Of a DNA stretch of 64,000 nt, positions 12,433 through 23,923 are shown in pieces. A program made the translations under genes and the position numbers. Origin of the DNA: Rotaria sordida (Eukaryota; Rotifera; Eurotatoria; Philodinida; Philodinidae); contig CAJNOL010000793.1 of NCBI GenBank assembly GCA_905250125.1, positions 31,719 through 95,718 on the forward strand, in the 5' to 3' direction. Position 1 is the stretch's first letter, and each line of letters opens with the position of its first letter. The notes under the pieces are model-generated. The model was not told where the DNA came from, searched no databases, and saw nothing but the letters and a program-made list of their open reading frames with translations.

Positions 12433-13510
12433 ATGGCTGTAAGAGCAACGACGACAACAAATGCTCGTGGTCGAAAGCAACGATTTGTCTTACCTCCAAA
12501 GAATAAATCGAATGAACTCGACATTCCTTATCTTCGAGCTCTCAAGGTTTTTACATATTTTTTCATACTATGATGATCTAATTTGGTATAGTATTAGACA
12601 AATATGAGTACATACTCGTCTACGAGATATAAAATCGAAAATATAGATTTCTCTTCATTATGTAATGCTCCTATATTTTTTCATAGGACTTTCTTGATAA
12701 ATAACCATCATTTTGTGCTATTCAATAGCAATTATAATCATCAGTCTCTGCTTAACTTCCCTCATTTGAAAAAATATGAATTCGAAGATACTAACCAATG
12801 TTCTCTAACTTCAGATACTGTGTAATATCATCTCTGTTAAATTTTAAAATTTTAATGTTTTTTGTATAGTCCTTTCTGAATCTCTTATACTAGAAGTATT
12901 CGACGAGAACCATACCTTTACAGCTTTGATCTGATTAAATTTTCTATCAAAATTCAGACGTAACTATAAGTCTTCGATAGATTTCCTAACACGTCAAAAA
13001 ATCAAAATAAATGTGAAAAGTGCTAAACATATTACAAGAAATTTATAGTAGATTACGTTAAATTCTTTCTATTAATGTATATATGTATATATCTTTCAGG
13101 TAATTGATCAAACTCGTCGACAACAAGATGCAACTCCTACTATTACAGAAAAGACTCCTCGTAGATCTGATGCTATCAAACAAAAAAACCCCAAATCATT
13201 TTATCAATTGTCATCAACATTAACACCTATTGGCCAAGAAGCAATGTTAAAAACCTATGAAGATACACTTGTTTCTCATCTAACTAATGTTTACTCATCA
13301 AAACGTATCGGTAATGTATTACCACGTCTTCATACTGCTGCATTTCGTCATCGATTACCAATAATAAACAATTGTAATCGAAATCATACGGATAATATTC
13401 ATCAAGCTCAAAATTTAATTGATAATATTCTTAATAATAATTCTCAGAAAGATGAAATACTTTGTGATTATGTTAGATGGCAACAACAATGGACGAAAAA
13501 TTTTGTATGA
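12433..13510 (+). CDS. Conserved-looking hypothetical protein, 174 residues
   Basis: Two exons, 12433-12546 and 13100-13510, with a 553-bp intron whose donor is GTTTTT and acceptor TTTCAG. The split frame is phase 0, and the same donor type is used by the U2A' gene in this window. The product is basic and polar: a Thr/Arg-rich start, RKQRFVLPPKNK near 14-25, then VIDQTRRQQD and a His/Asn-rich C-terminal third ending YVRWQQQWTKNFV. No signal peptide, membrane segment, coiled coil or known motif is evident. A polyadenylation-like AATAAA sits just downstream of the stop. I do not recognise the family. Coding status is supported by the clean splice joining and codon usage like its neighbours. Confidence 0.6.
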
Positions 13511-13713
13511 TTTATAATTATATTTTATATATATAAAATAAAAATATTTTTCATTCTTTATCTCATTCTCTTGCTTATTACATCGCTTTATATGTAGTGT
13601 AATTGTATCAGCGAAAAATATGTATCAGTCATATCTACTTGTTGCATAAAATGATATTGAAATTTTATAAAAGTGAAGAAACTTAATGACGTACTATTTT
13701 CTTTTCTGATAAA

Positions 13714-14287
13714 TATAGGGTGGCTCAAAAATAAGAAAACACAGAATTTTTTCGATTTCTTCTTTGTACATAGTCAGTTAGGCTTCATATTTATACCACA
13801 TATACTGGGTGATACTAATCAAAAATGTAGTATATGATCAGTCTTTGAGTGCAATAATTTGTTCAAAAGTGTACAAATATATCTTACTGTTCATATGTGA
13901 TTGTACGAGAAATTCGATGTTCTTTGGTTTCTATAGTTTTGTTTTCTTACTCCAATCTGTGAAATGAATTGCATTTAATTAATTTTGACCTCTCTTAGTC
14001 TAAATCAGTACAAAATGTAATTAAATCGGATTCATTTCACAGATCGAGATAAGCATATAAAACTATGAAAACCGAAAAACATTGAATTTCGTTTATAGTC
14101 ACAGACGAGTAGTAAGATTGATTTAAACGCGTTTGAACAAATTATTTCACCTAAAGACTGCGGATATACTACATTTTTTACTAGTATCATCTAGTATATA
14201 TGGCGTAAATATAAGACCTAACTAACCATATACAAAGAAGAAATTGAAAAAATTCTATATTTTCTTATTTTTGGGCTATCCTGTATA
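13714..14287. repeat. Palindromic TA-flanked MITE-like element
   Basis: The sequence is a near-complete inverted repeat: about 13716-13985 matches the complement of about 14020-14285. The left terminus reads TAGGGTGGCTCAAAAATAAG and the right terminus, complemented, ACAGGATAGCCCAAAAATAA. TA flanks both ends, as expected for Tc1/mariner-superfamily insertions. No open transposase frame is present, so this is a non-autonomous foldback/MITE copy. The arms have diverged, so it is not a recent insertion. Confidence 0.75.
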
Positions 14288-14509
14288 TTGAATATAAACA
14301 ACTTAATCGAACGAATAAATATGGATTCTTTCTTGAAGGACGAAAACCCATGTTTAGTTCATTGATCAAAGAGGTACATTCATATCGAAAATAATCATAA
14401 TTTATTTTCGTTTTATATTCTATCATGTTAATGATACATTCATAAATTTTACTATAAATGGAAGACAAAAATCAAAGAAAATTGACTACAGAAAACAATA
14501 TTTTCTCTA

Positions 14510-17500
14510 TTAAAATTCTAATGATGCCCATCGATAATATTGCGATTTTATTGTTCGTATTAACACACGTTGAAATTGTTTCTTCGCATTCTTCTTCTGC
14601 TGTTGTTGTTGTTGTTGTTGTTGCAAAAGAGTTAATAAACCACCCATAGCTATAAAACCTTTTCCTGTGCAACATGCTTTCGAAAATTGAAATGCTCCAC
14701 TTGTAATAGCACCTAATAATTTTCTATCACAATCATGAATAATTGCTTGTTCACTATTATTTGCTCGTTGTTCAATTAATTTAACCATTGTTTTACCTTT
14801 TTGATATGATTGTTTAGCTTTTTTCATTTTTCGTTCTTCTATTCGAGCACGATCACAATGTCGAGATTCTACTATTGTCTTTTTATTATCTTTCAAATCA
14901 TCCATCGTAGGTAAATAAATTAATGTTGTATTATCAATAATACCTTTTTTTCCTTTCACACTAATACGAATTGGTACAAGTGAATGTAAATGTTGTCGAA
15001 GATTATCTAATGAAAGACGATGTCGATCACGTAAAACATAAAATCGACGAGAATTTATCACAGTATTTGATGAATCATATTCAACTGCCCAATCATGTAC
15101 AATATTTGACCATAATGGACGAAATGGACTTGTAATACCATTAAGAAAAAAATTTGGACGTTTTGAAGGTGGACATTTAGAAAAATATGTCAATTGTTCA
15201 GATTCAATTTTTGATATCCAATCAATACCTGCATCTGTATCGGGATATTCTTGTGGAAATTGAAATTCTCCTAGAAAAAAAGATTTTGAAAAGAATAGAT
15301 AAATATCTTCTTGTTTTTTTTTTCTTTTCATTTTATTTACCAGTTTCATGTGCAATTAATGAAAGTTCTTTTTGACCAATTGGTCTAGCACCACTATAAA
15401 CAAGTGATATCCAAAATATTTGTGCCCATTCATTAGGTAAAATTATATCCCATCCACTACCAAAATCATTTCGATTTTGTTGATATTTTAATATAGGTGA
15501 TAAAAGATCATGATGATGAATAAATATAAGTGGAATTTGTGATTCTTCTTCATTTAATTGTAATTCATTATCTGAATCGAAAACAAAAAAACAAGACTTA
15601 TAATTTATATATGATTAAAATTGAAATTTACTATCAACTGTTGATTTTGATCGAATAAGACTAATTTGATAAGTTGCTAATTTATGTTCACAACAATATG
15701 TACGATATTTTTCAATCCATAATGGTGAACTAGCAAGATCAATAGATGATGGTGGAAATGATTCAAGTTTTTCAATTTCTATAATAAAAAAAAGGAATAT
15801 GAAATATTCTCTTTACAAAGAAATTTACTTGTTTTCGAATGAATTGTTAATTTTGGTTTAATTGGTGTAAAGATACGTGGATCACGTACAACAAGTGCAA
15901 CAATTCGATTAGGCATCATTGTTGATGTATTACCAATATTACTATTCCAAAATTGAAGTTGTTGTTGATGTATATTAGTTGAATGAGCTTCATTTGACCA
16001 CCAAGAAAATGGTGCAGTTTTTCTTTCAATAGCATCACCAGGTAATATACTTGGATGAAGTGCATGTTTAAGAATAGCCATTGAAAGTGGACCAATTAAA
16101 CGAAATCGAGCTAATTGTTGTTGATCTCGTAGTAAAGTAACAGTTACTGGTTGTCGTTGTTCTTCATCATTCTTCTGTTTTTTTACAGGTGGTTCTTCAG
16201 TTGATATGGATGATGATGATGATGATGATGTATCAAACAATGACGTAAGTATACGTGCAAGAGAATCATATGATGCAGGATGACACCAAAGCCAAAGTTT
16301 ACGTTGTTCATTATTTGATGGCATCCACATAAAACTAATTGGTGTTAAACATTCTTGTGTATTAGGTTTATAAATTAGACATTGTCCTTCAAATTGTCCA
16401 CCAAGATACATTTTTGCTTTTGGTGTTAAATTATTATTTGACGATGGAAAAAGTAGATTAATCTTTTCAATAATTTCATCTTGATTACCTTCTAGTTGAA
16501 TACATCCATAGTACGACATGTCCTGAAAATATTGTACAACAATAATAAAAAAAAAAAAGCTGTTAGCACAATCTTGGTGAGATAAAAATATAAAACACGA
16601 TGTAGCTACTCGTATTAATTACAGGTAGATTGTTTCTATCTTGGAATACATTTCTTCACTGTCCTTTTACTTAGTCTTCCAGAAATACAATATGGTTCAA
16701 ACTTTTACTGTGATACTTCAACATGTTTTTTTTCTATCGTGTTTTTAGAAAACATGGTCAAACATACATGAAGTAAACATCGTTTACGTAATGATTTATA
16801 TGTTGGTCGAATACATTTTGTATTTGATTTTTCAGCAAGACGATAATTCCATAATGTATTCATATGAAAACGTTTTGCATGCCATATATGAGTTTTAAGC
16901 CATTTTACTTTTCTTTGACGATTTGTATATGATGAAAGTAAATTTCGAGGTCGACGACGATAACGACGAGATGGTCGTTTTGTTTTAGCTGTACCCTTTA
17001 AAATAAAGAAACAAATGAAATTATTATTAAAACAAAAAAAAAAAGAAAACAAAATTTTCTGGAATAATTTACTGTTTTAGGATCAGCTAATGGACGAAGT
17101 GAACGTGGTAAACGTTTAATATTATAACTGGCTGCTCGACGACGCATATAACGTGGAAGAATTTGTAGAGCAGTTCGATGTTTATCTTGTCGATGACCAA
17201 GTTCATAGAGAAGCGATTGAAGTTCTTGAGCTCGAGCATGTGCCAAATCAGCAACATGTACCACTAGCAAAAAAAAATAATCATTCAAATTTTTAGGACA
17301 CTAGTTATTCGCATCCACACTGAATACATAGCAGTAAATAGAATTAAATGTTAACAGAACCACTACTCTCTTATCATTATATCTGTTCTTTTGCCAAAAG
17401 TATTAGACTAGTTTTTCTTTAAGCAACGGCTCGAAACGACCCTATGAATATAAAATTTTCTATATAGCCTTACATAACTTCCGTGCTTCTAGGAATTTCA

Positions 17501-17768
17501 GTTCAACTCTATATTATTAATCTAGTAATTGTCATCTACTGCCTATGATTTTATTAACCATGCTCAGTAGTATACAATCGGCCAACACAAGCCAATAATT
17601 ATTGTATTAGATGATGAATGCAAGATGATAAATGTTTAAACCAAAGATACATCGAAAAACTTTTCTCATAACAATTTTCATTAAATGAAAAATCAATTTA
17701 ACTGAATGAAAATAATTTTCATTTCACCTACATTCTGGTGTTGAAATAATGTTGCTTTCAGTTGTCAT
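14510..17768 (-). CDS. POP1: POP1, ribonuclease P/MRP protein subunit
   Basis: Seven exons: 17768-17732, 17263-17073, 16995-16768, 16522-15829, 15778-15632, 15571-15341 and 15270-14510, giving 762 residues, shorter than human (1024) and yeast (875) POP1. POP1 is the largest protein of RNase P and RNase MRP and helps mature tRNA and rRNA in the nucleus/nucleolus. Evidence: N-terminal POP1 domain with LAHARAQELQSLL, LPRYMRRRAASYNIKRLPR and KWLKTHIWHAKRFHM (about 15-120), then RPTYKSLRKRCLLH joining DMSYYGCIQLEG; a POPLD-like central region (about 290-380) including FSWWSNEAH; and the C-terminal block RKLLGAITSGAFQFS with CTGKGFIAMGGLL. A Gln repeat precedes a basic C-terminal tail. The ATG overlaps the end of the upstream U2A' coding region by 11 nt. 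Confidence 0.93.
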
Positions 17769-20325
17769 TAGTATCTGAAAAAATATTAAAAAATGAACAA
17801 TCATTTTTTATTCTTTTTTTATCTTCTCGGATTTTTATACAACAAATGAATAATTAGAACATACAAAAAAAAGAAACAATAGCAATATTATTCATAACAA
17901 AAAAACAGATTTGTATAACACTATATAATTCATATTTCCATCATATTACTTCCTAAAATAGAAACAAAAATGAATATAATAAATTCGATTTTTTTTTTTA
18001 AATTAAAATTTATACCGGTAACATTGTGTTCATATATATTTCCTTGTTCCATTGAATTATCATTATGTTGATTTATTAAATTAGGCATTTGACCAGCTTG
18101 TAACATTGCTTTTAATCTTTCAACTTCTTCGAGAGATTTAGCTTCTGAGATAGCTTTCTAAAAGATTCATATATAGTTTTTTGTTTAGAAAGAAAAAAGA
18201 ATTTAAATATAACGAAAAACCTTAATAGCATCTGCATCTTTCTTGCTCAATCGTGGTGTTTTTTGCTGTTGTTGTTGTTGTTGTTTAGCTAATTCTCCAC
18301 CAGGTACAAATGTATTAGCTCCTTTTTGTTGTTTATTTGTTTTTTCACTTGATTTTGATTTATAAAGTTTACGAGCTGCTTCACGTTCCTCAAAAATGAA
18401 ACAGAAATAAATATATGTTTAGGACATACCAAAACTATTATGCCGAAGCTATTATAATTCGTTATAAAAAGTTCAAAGAAACTTTCTTTCTATGGGATTT
18501 GATATTTAATCATTCTTCAACTAATATCATAATAATAAAATTCAGATAATAGTTGTTTATTATGATATGTGACGGTAATATTAGATCACATTTTATCTTT
18601 AATCTGCATCCTTCTTGTCTCGTCTCATCTAATGCCTAGCCATCTATACATACTAAGGTATACAAAAAGTGATGGCGATTACAGTTCGTCTGGTCCAAAC
18701 TTTTTTGAATCCGAATCCGATCGAAACGTACTTTGGTACTCTCAATGGCATTTTCTAGTCGAAATTGGATAGTGGCTTCGAAGACATGAGATAATTTTTT
18801 TTCGATTTTTTTGTACTATGTGATTAGCGCACACTACACGTTTCTCAGACTACTAGAGCTCATCGTACCCGAGTTCAAGACTAACTCGACGGGCTCTAGT
18901 GGCAATAGAAAAAAGAAATACAGAAATAAATTCAACAAGTCTTTATTTGATTAAATGTTAGAAAGAACCGTCCTGATTAATCATACACTCAATTGCATTT
19001 ATCAAACGTTTTTTTATACTCTTGTTTACTTAAAGAATTCATGAATTTGTTTACAGCACGATACAACGATTTTGGAGTGGGTGGATATACGCTCAATAAC
19101 TCGACAACGACAACAACTATCGATCTATGGTTTTCAACAATCGAAAACGTAGAGTTTCGGACGTCTATCTGTTTTGCGTTGCAAGAAAATTTTAATAAAA
19201 AGTCAGAAAATTTACTACAAATCAACAGAATTATATAAACAATAGATCTGAAGCACATATCTCAATTAAAATCTTATATAGTATCAAACAAAAAACGTCC
19301 AAGTTTCTGTTCTTTCGATTGCTGAAAACTGCTGGTTGCTGACTATTGCCGTTGTTGATTTATTAAGATTACACCTACTCGTCTTTAACACTGTCGTGGA
19401 CATTAGATCCAAAGAATTACTTAAGTAGTAAACTTGATGAACTTGTTTCTGTATTTCTTTTTTGCTCTACCAATAGCACTTTTTTTTGTATGTCCTAATA
19501 TGTATAGATGACTAAGCATTAGACGAGACGAGCAAAAAGAAGATATGAAGAAAGATCAAATACCAGAGCATTGTTTTTACTATTAAATCATATAGAGAAA
19601 AAGTTTCTTTAAACTTTTATTTATAAGAAATTAAAATACCTTCGTCATAATACTTTTGATATGACCTAAGTATTTCATATAAATATTTTTTTACTTTTTG
19701 AGTAATTCGATTAAAATCTAATGTACGTAAATTTGGTAATCTATGAATAACATAAAGCCGATAATCTTTTTTCATTGCAATTGGATTTCTAGCAAAACTA
19801 AAATGAACAACAAAACAAATAAAAAAACAACGTATGTTTTTCTATTATTAAATAAAAAAATTTACCTAACATGAGTTAATTTTGGTAATGTAGTTAATGA
19901 ATCAATATCTGTTAATTCTTGTAACAAGTTATTATTAAGCATAAGTGTATCTAAATTTGAAATGTATTGTTGAAGATCTTCGGCAATACGTCTAAATGAA
20001 ATTAATTTTTATGATTTCATAGATATGAAGAGATTTATTTTACGTTATATGATTATTAGCAAGATAAATTGTTTTTAATTTTGGTAAAAATGGAAATCCA
20101 TCAAGTCTACGTAGATCATTATTTGTAAAATCAATTGTATCAAATTGATTTAATGTTGCACCCAAATTTTCAATAACAGAAATTTTTAAATCTAAATATT
20201 TTTGTTTTCTGTTGAAATAATTTAAATAATATTTTATATTTACCTCGTAAACAAAGTTCATATTGACCTACAGGATTAAGATATTGTGGAGCAACTTCAA
20301 TTATTTCAGGTGTAAGACGAACCAT
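17758..20325 (-). CDS. SNRPA1: U2 small nuclear ribonucleoprotein A' (leucine-rich repeat)
   Basis: Seven exons: 20325-20244, 20191-20044, 19991-19866, 19797-19695, 18388-18221, 18157-18016 and 17774-17758, giving 261 residues (human 255). U2A' pairs with U2B'' on stem-loop IV of U2 snRNA in the spliceosome. Evidence: MVRLTPEIIE start, VIENLGATLNQFDTIDFTNN, LRRLDGFPFLPKLKTIYLAN, then further leucine-rich repeats and the cap motif KKDYRLYVIHRLPNLRTLDF. The C-terminal tail carries a Gln run and SLEEVERLKAMLQAGQMPN, matching the conserved U2A' tail. The fourth intron (19694-18389, 1.3 kb) holds an inverted repeat. The last 17-nt exon is less certain: without its splice, translation runs on from 18016 into intronic sequence. 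With it, the end is VTDTNDN and the stop lies inside the POP1 start region. Confidence 0.93.
18580..19565. repeat. Diverged inverted repeat inside U2A' intron, with a probable nested insertion
   Basis: The segment around 18605-18670 (containing CTCGTCTCATCTAATGCC and CATCTATACATACTAAGG) pairs with the complement of about 19480-19550. The left arm appears interrupted: homology to the right arm resumes at about 18896-18945 (AAAAAAGAAATACAGAAA). The sequence in between (about 18675-18895) would then be a secondary insertion, and it ends in a hairpin-forming stretch (CTAGAGC ... GGCTCTAG). No coding sequence is recognised in it. Confidence 0.5.
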
Positions 20326-21513
20326 AATTATAAAAATAATTAATCTATCTAAAATAAGATTATTTTATTAGAAACCTGTATAGATGATTATATTTTTAAA
20401 TAGTAATAAACATACGACAGTTTATTCATATTTAAACTAGATATTTTGATTTTATTTGTTAGATCTAAGAGGAAAAATAGAAGATTATTGTCAAAAACTT
20501 ATAATATGATATAAATGGAAAGACGCATTCGAAAAAAAAAATTCATCATTTTGAATATTCCCACGAAAATTCTTCAAGGTAAATCTTTAAAGCGATAGTT
20601 TTGCTTAAATCAAATGGATGGAAAGTCTCTAGAATTTAACAAGTTAATCTTGATATTATCATATGTTTATCTCTATAGTTTAAAAGTATATATTTCGAAA
20701 GTAAATTATCACTTTTGAATAACGTTTAACTGAAGTCGATAAGTAACGTACCTCTGTTTCCGATAACATCTTGTCGACTAATAGAGAATATTGATAAAAC
20801 ATCTAAGAACATAGGTGTAAATATTCGACAGTATCAGACGAATTGATATATAACCGTGCAGTGTTATAAACTCATTAAAATCAATCATTTTAATTGTACA
20901 TTTTCTTTAAAGTTACTCTATTAAGCTTTAATAAACAAACATTTTCCTAGACTTTATATTTCAATCTCAAATATATAAAGACACAGTTTCGCTGTAGATT
21001 ATTTCAAATTATTATTCATTTTAGTAATTTCTAAATTGAAAGTGAATATATTTTATTAAAATTGTCTTACCGTATTGTTAATTTTAATATATATTTATTT
21101 ATAAAAAATTCTTTTGCAATAGTTAAACTATCGAAATCATGTATTGTAGTATATACAAAGAAATAAAATATTTGCCTAAAACGAATTCCATTTCATAGAA
21201 TAGTTTTCTACAAATGAGATTTGAATATCAACGATTGATAAATCTAATTATTTTTTAATAAAGATTAAAGACAATTTAATTTTGATCTATATATCGTGAA
21301 CATTAGGCAATATATCAGCAATATATATATCTTTCAAATCCAACTAACCAACCAACCACTTCGATGTCATAAATCAATTCGTATTGTCTAACTAACCAAC
21401 CAATCGTATACTTTAGTAACTTATTATTTTGATTGGTACATAGCGACAAGCATACAAAATCCTATAGATACCATTAAAATATTTTCTTGTTATATTTTAA
21501 CATAACGATAAAT
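20326..21513. other. Divergent intergenic/promoter region
   Basis: About 1.2 kb of A+T-rich sequence separates the divergent U2A' (minus) and mL40 (plus) genes. No coding region or repeat element is recognised. A short degenerate repeat of AACCAACCA units lies at about 21344-21402. Promoters of both genes should be here, but no specific element can be assigned. Confidence 0.5.
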
Positions 21514-23365
21514 ATGAATATTCTATCATATTCATGTTCAAAACTTCCATTACGAAATACATTTATTCGTTCATTCCATATAACATCTATAAATTATGGT
21601 CAACCAACAAAAGCTAAAAAGAAAGCTGATCCAATGACGGATAAAATACGAGAAGATCGTAAACGACGTCGTTATGAAAAAGTTATAGATAAACTTGAAA
21701 AATTTAAACTTCAACTTAAACCTATACATGAATATGAATCTGAAAGAAGAATTCTTAAAGAACTTGAGTATGTCAAAAAAGAAAATAAAAAATTTTATCT
21801 TATGATAAATTTCAAATTATTGTTTTAGTGTTCGAAAACGTCCATCTGTTGAATTAACACCAGAAGAAACAACACATCGATTAATGTTAAATCGTGATTG
21901 GGCTAAACATAAACATCGACAACATCAACAAGAAATAACATTTATTTCTCGTGCTCTTAAATCTCAAGAAAGTGCACTTGAACAATTAAAAATAGAAAGT
22001 GAAGAAATTTATGAACAAGCTTTACAGGTATGAAAAATAGACGTAATTGATTATGAAAATCTAAATTCTTCATCTATCATTCATGATTTGTCTTCTTATC
22101 GTTTCTAATCAACATTCTTGTTTTTCTTTTGTAAAAAAACGATTTTCAGTGCAGTTTTGGAAATAAGGAAAAATGTAAAATTCATTAAATTTTCGAAAAA
22201 ACATATAACAAACTTCTGAATCTGAATTGTCAAATTTCAAGTTGCAATATTGATCGTAAATGAACTTGATAGTCATCAGAAACCTCTCAAAATTTGAATT
22301 ATAACGAATGCACACTTACCGAGATATAAGTTTTTTTTTAATATGAATATCTCGGTAAGAATGTATTCATTCTGGCTTAAACTTTGATGAATTTCTAATG
22401 ACTATAAGACCTATATACAGTCAAAATTTCAGTTCGAAATTCAATAATCCAAGTTCTTAGGAAATCCTATGTTGATAGGCTGAAAATCGAGTAAACGAGA
22501 CAAGTTTTTTAAACTCGATAAAAAAGATAACATAAAAGAAATCCATGAGTAACAATTGGTAATAGCAATCTGAATCGTTCAAAACATGATGTAAATTCAT
22601 ACTATCAGAATATTACAGAACTCCTCCATTTCGAGGCATTTTAACTCTATTGAATACTAGTTGATCTTCTCTTACAAAAGTTTATAATTTACAAAATTGA
22701 TCTCTGCTATCGAAGGTTTTTTTTTATAGTTAGAAATGCACGAGAGTTGTAACCGATAAAAGCGAAACGTTATGTTTGTCTGAAAAATTTGAAGTTTAGA
22801 AATCAGCTGATGGATAAATGACTCTTTCTTTTCGTGCTATACATAGAAATATCACATATTTATCATTGAGAAATCTAGTTAGATATAAACGATTATAACA
22901 TGATATTTGTTCATGGAGATTTGTAAAAATCTGAGTGCAAAAAAAGGAAAATGAATGTTTTTCGAAGCAGTTCTCATTAAACGATTAATAATGATTCGAC
23001 AAACCGATTGAACTGGACCAATTCAAAAATTCTCTACCGATTACAATTCTGAAATGTACTAATTGTATTCTTTTTTATTTGTAAAAAGAAAAGTTTTCAT
23101 TTTCTTATAAACATAAAATTAAATTATAAAATTCTTCTAGGTAGATTTAAAATTAATTCCATTTATTCGTCGTGGACCTCTCTATAGTCTTCCAAATTCA
23201 AATTATGATGCACCTGATGGTGATTATTTTGATACAACAAATTATTTCACAAAAGGTTTTGGTGTTAATTTTATGGAACATATGAAAACAATGGAACGTC
23301 AAAGATGGACAGACGTTCGAGCTGAAAGACGTGCTAAAAAAGAAGAAAAAGTTGCAGAAAAATAA
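21514..23365 (+). CDS. MRPL40: Mitochondrial large ribosomal subunit protein mL40
   Basis: Three exons: 21514-21767, 21829-22027 and 23141-23365, encoding 225 residues (human 206). The N-terminus is basic with Ser/Arg residues and no acid until about residue 30 (LRNTFIRSFH), as expected of a mitochondrial targeting peptide. Family blocks are RKRRRYEKVIDKLEKFKLQLKPIHEYE, here spanning about 50-75, then RKRPSVELTPEETTHR, a long helical stretch with KSQESALEQLKIESEE, and GPLYSLPNSNYDAPDGDY with a charged C-terminal tail. These match mL40 in order and spacing. The second intron is long (1.1 kb) and carries an inverted repeat. A CENPV-like gene begins 91 bp after the stop on the same strand. Confidence 0.93.
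22255..22430. repeat. Imperfect inverted repeat in mL40 intron 2
   Basis: Two arms of about 70 bp, roughly 22260-22332 and 22345-22425, are inverse complements with moderate identity. They meet at CACTTACCGAGATATA / TATCTCGGTAAGAATG, separated by a short T-rich loop. The outer parts share ATAGTCATCAGAAA and its complement TTTCTAATGACTAT. This could be a small foldback element; the remainder of the 1.1-kb intron has no feature I can identify. Confidence 0.5.
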
Positions 23366-23456
23366 ACAATTTCTTTTCGTTGTTTCTTTCTATCTCTCTT
23401 TACTTAAATATTTTCCAACTAGTCAAACAATTGTTTTTTTTTTTCATATTTTAGAT

Positions 23457-23864
23457 ATGCTTGTTAAACATTTAGGTAGTTGTCATTGTGGTGCAGTTAA
23501 ATTTGAAGTTGAAGCACCAGCTGATTTACGTGTATTTCGTTGTAATTGTTCTATTTGTCATAAAAAACAAAACCATCATTTTATTGTACCAAAACGACAA
23601 TTTGTTTTATTAACTGGTACTGATTATTTAACAACATATACATTTAATACTCATTTAGCAAAACATTTATTTTGTCGTCAATGTGGTGTACAATGTTTTT
23701 ATTCACCACGTAGTAATCCTGATTGTTATGGTGTTATGCCACATTGTATTGATTCACCAACAATAACATCTATTGAATATGTTGATTTTGATGGTGAACA
23801 TTGGGAAGAAGCAATGAATAAATGTGCTGAAAGTGGAAATAAAAATCCATTTGATATTAAATAG
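23457..23864 (+). CDS. CENPV: CENPV / GFA-fold zinc-binding protein
   Basis: A single-exon gene of 135 residues. It has the GFA (glutathione-dependent formaldehyde-activating-like) zinc fold shared with vertebrate centromere protein V. Zinc ligands are visible in order: GSCHCGAVKFEV (CxC), FRCNCSICHKKQN (CxCxxC) and LFCRQCGVQCFYSPRSNP (CxxC). HFIVPKRQF, TYTFNTHLAKH and MPHCIDS also match CENPV closely. CENPV binds microtubules and chromatin in vertebrates; for single-domain invertebrate homologues the substrate or role is uncertain. The start at 23457 is preceded by a pyrimidine tract and TTTTAG two bases upstream, a plausible spliced-leader acceptor. It lies 91 bp after mL40 and 59 bp before the STPG1-like gene, so the three look co-transcribed. 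Confidence 0.9.
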   Translation: MLVKHLGSCHCGAVKFEVEAPADLRVFRCNCSICHKKQNHHFIVPKRQFVLLTGTDYLTTYTFNTHLAKHLFCRQCGVQCFYSPRSNPDCYGVMPHCIDSPTITSIEYVDFDGEHWEEAMNKCAESGNKNPFDIK

Positions 23865-23923
23865 AAAAAAAAGAAATCAAGATGAAGGATTAATTTTTCT
23901 TTTCAGATAATTATTTATTAAAT

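Noticed and set aside
14472-14675. Thr/Val-rich frames opposite the POP1 3' end
   Set aside because: They are shadows of the POP1 Gln repeat read in other frames.
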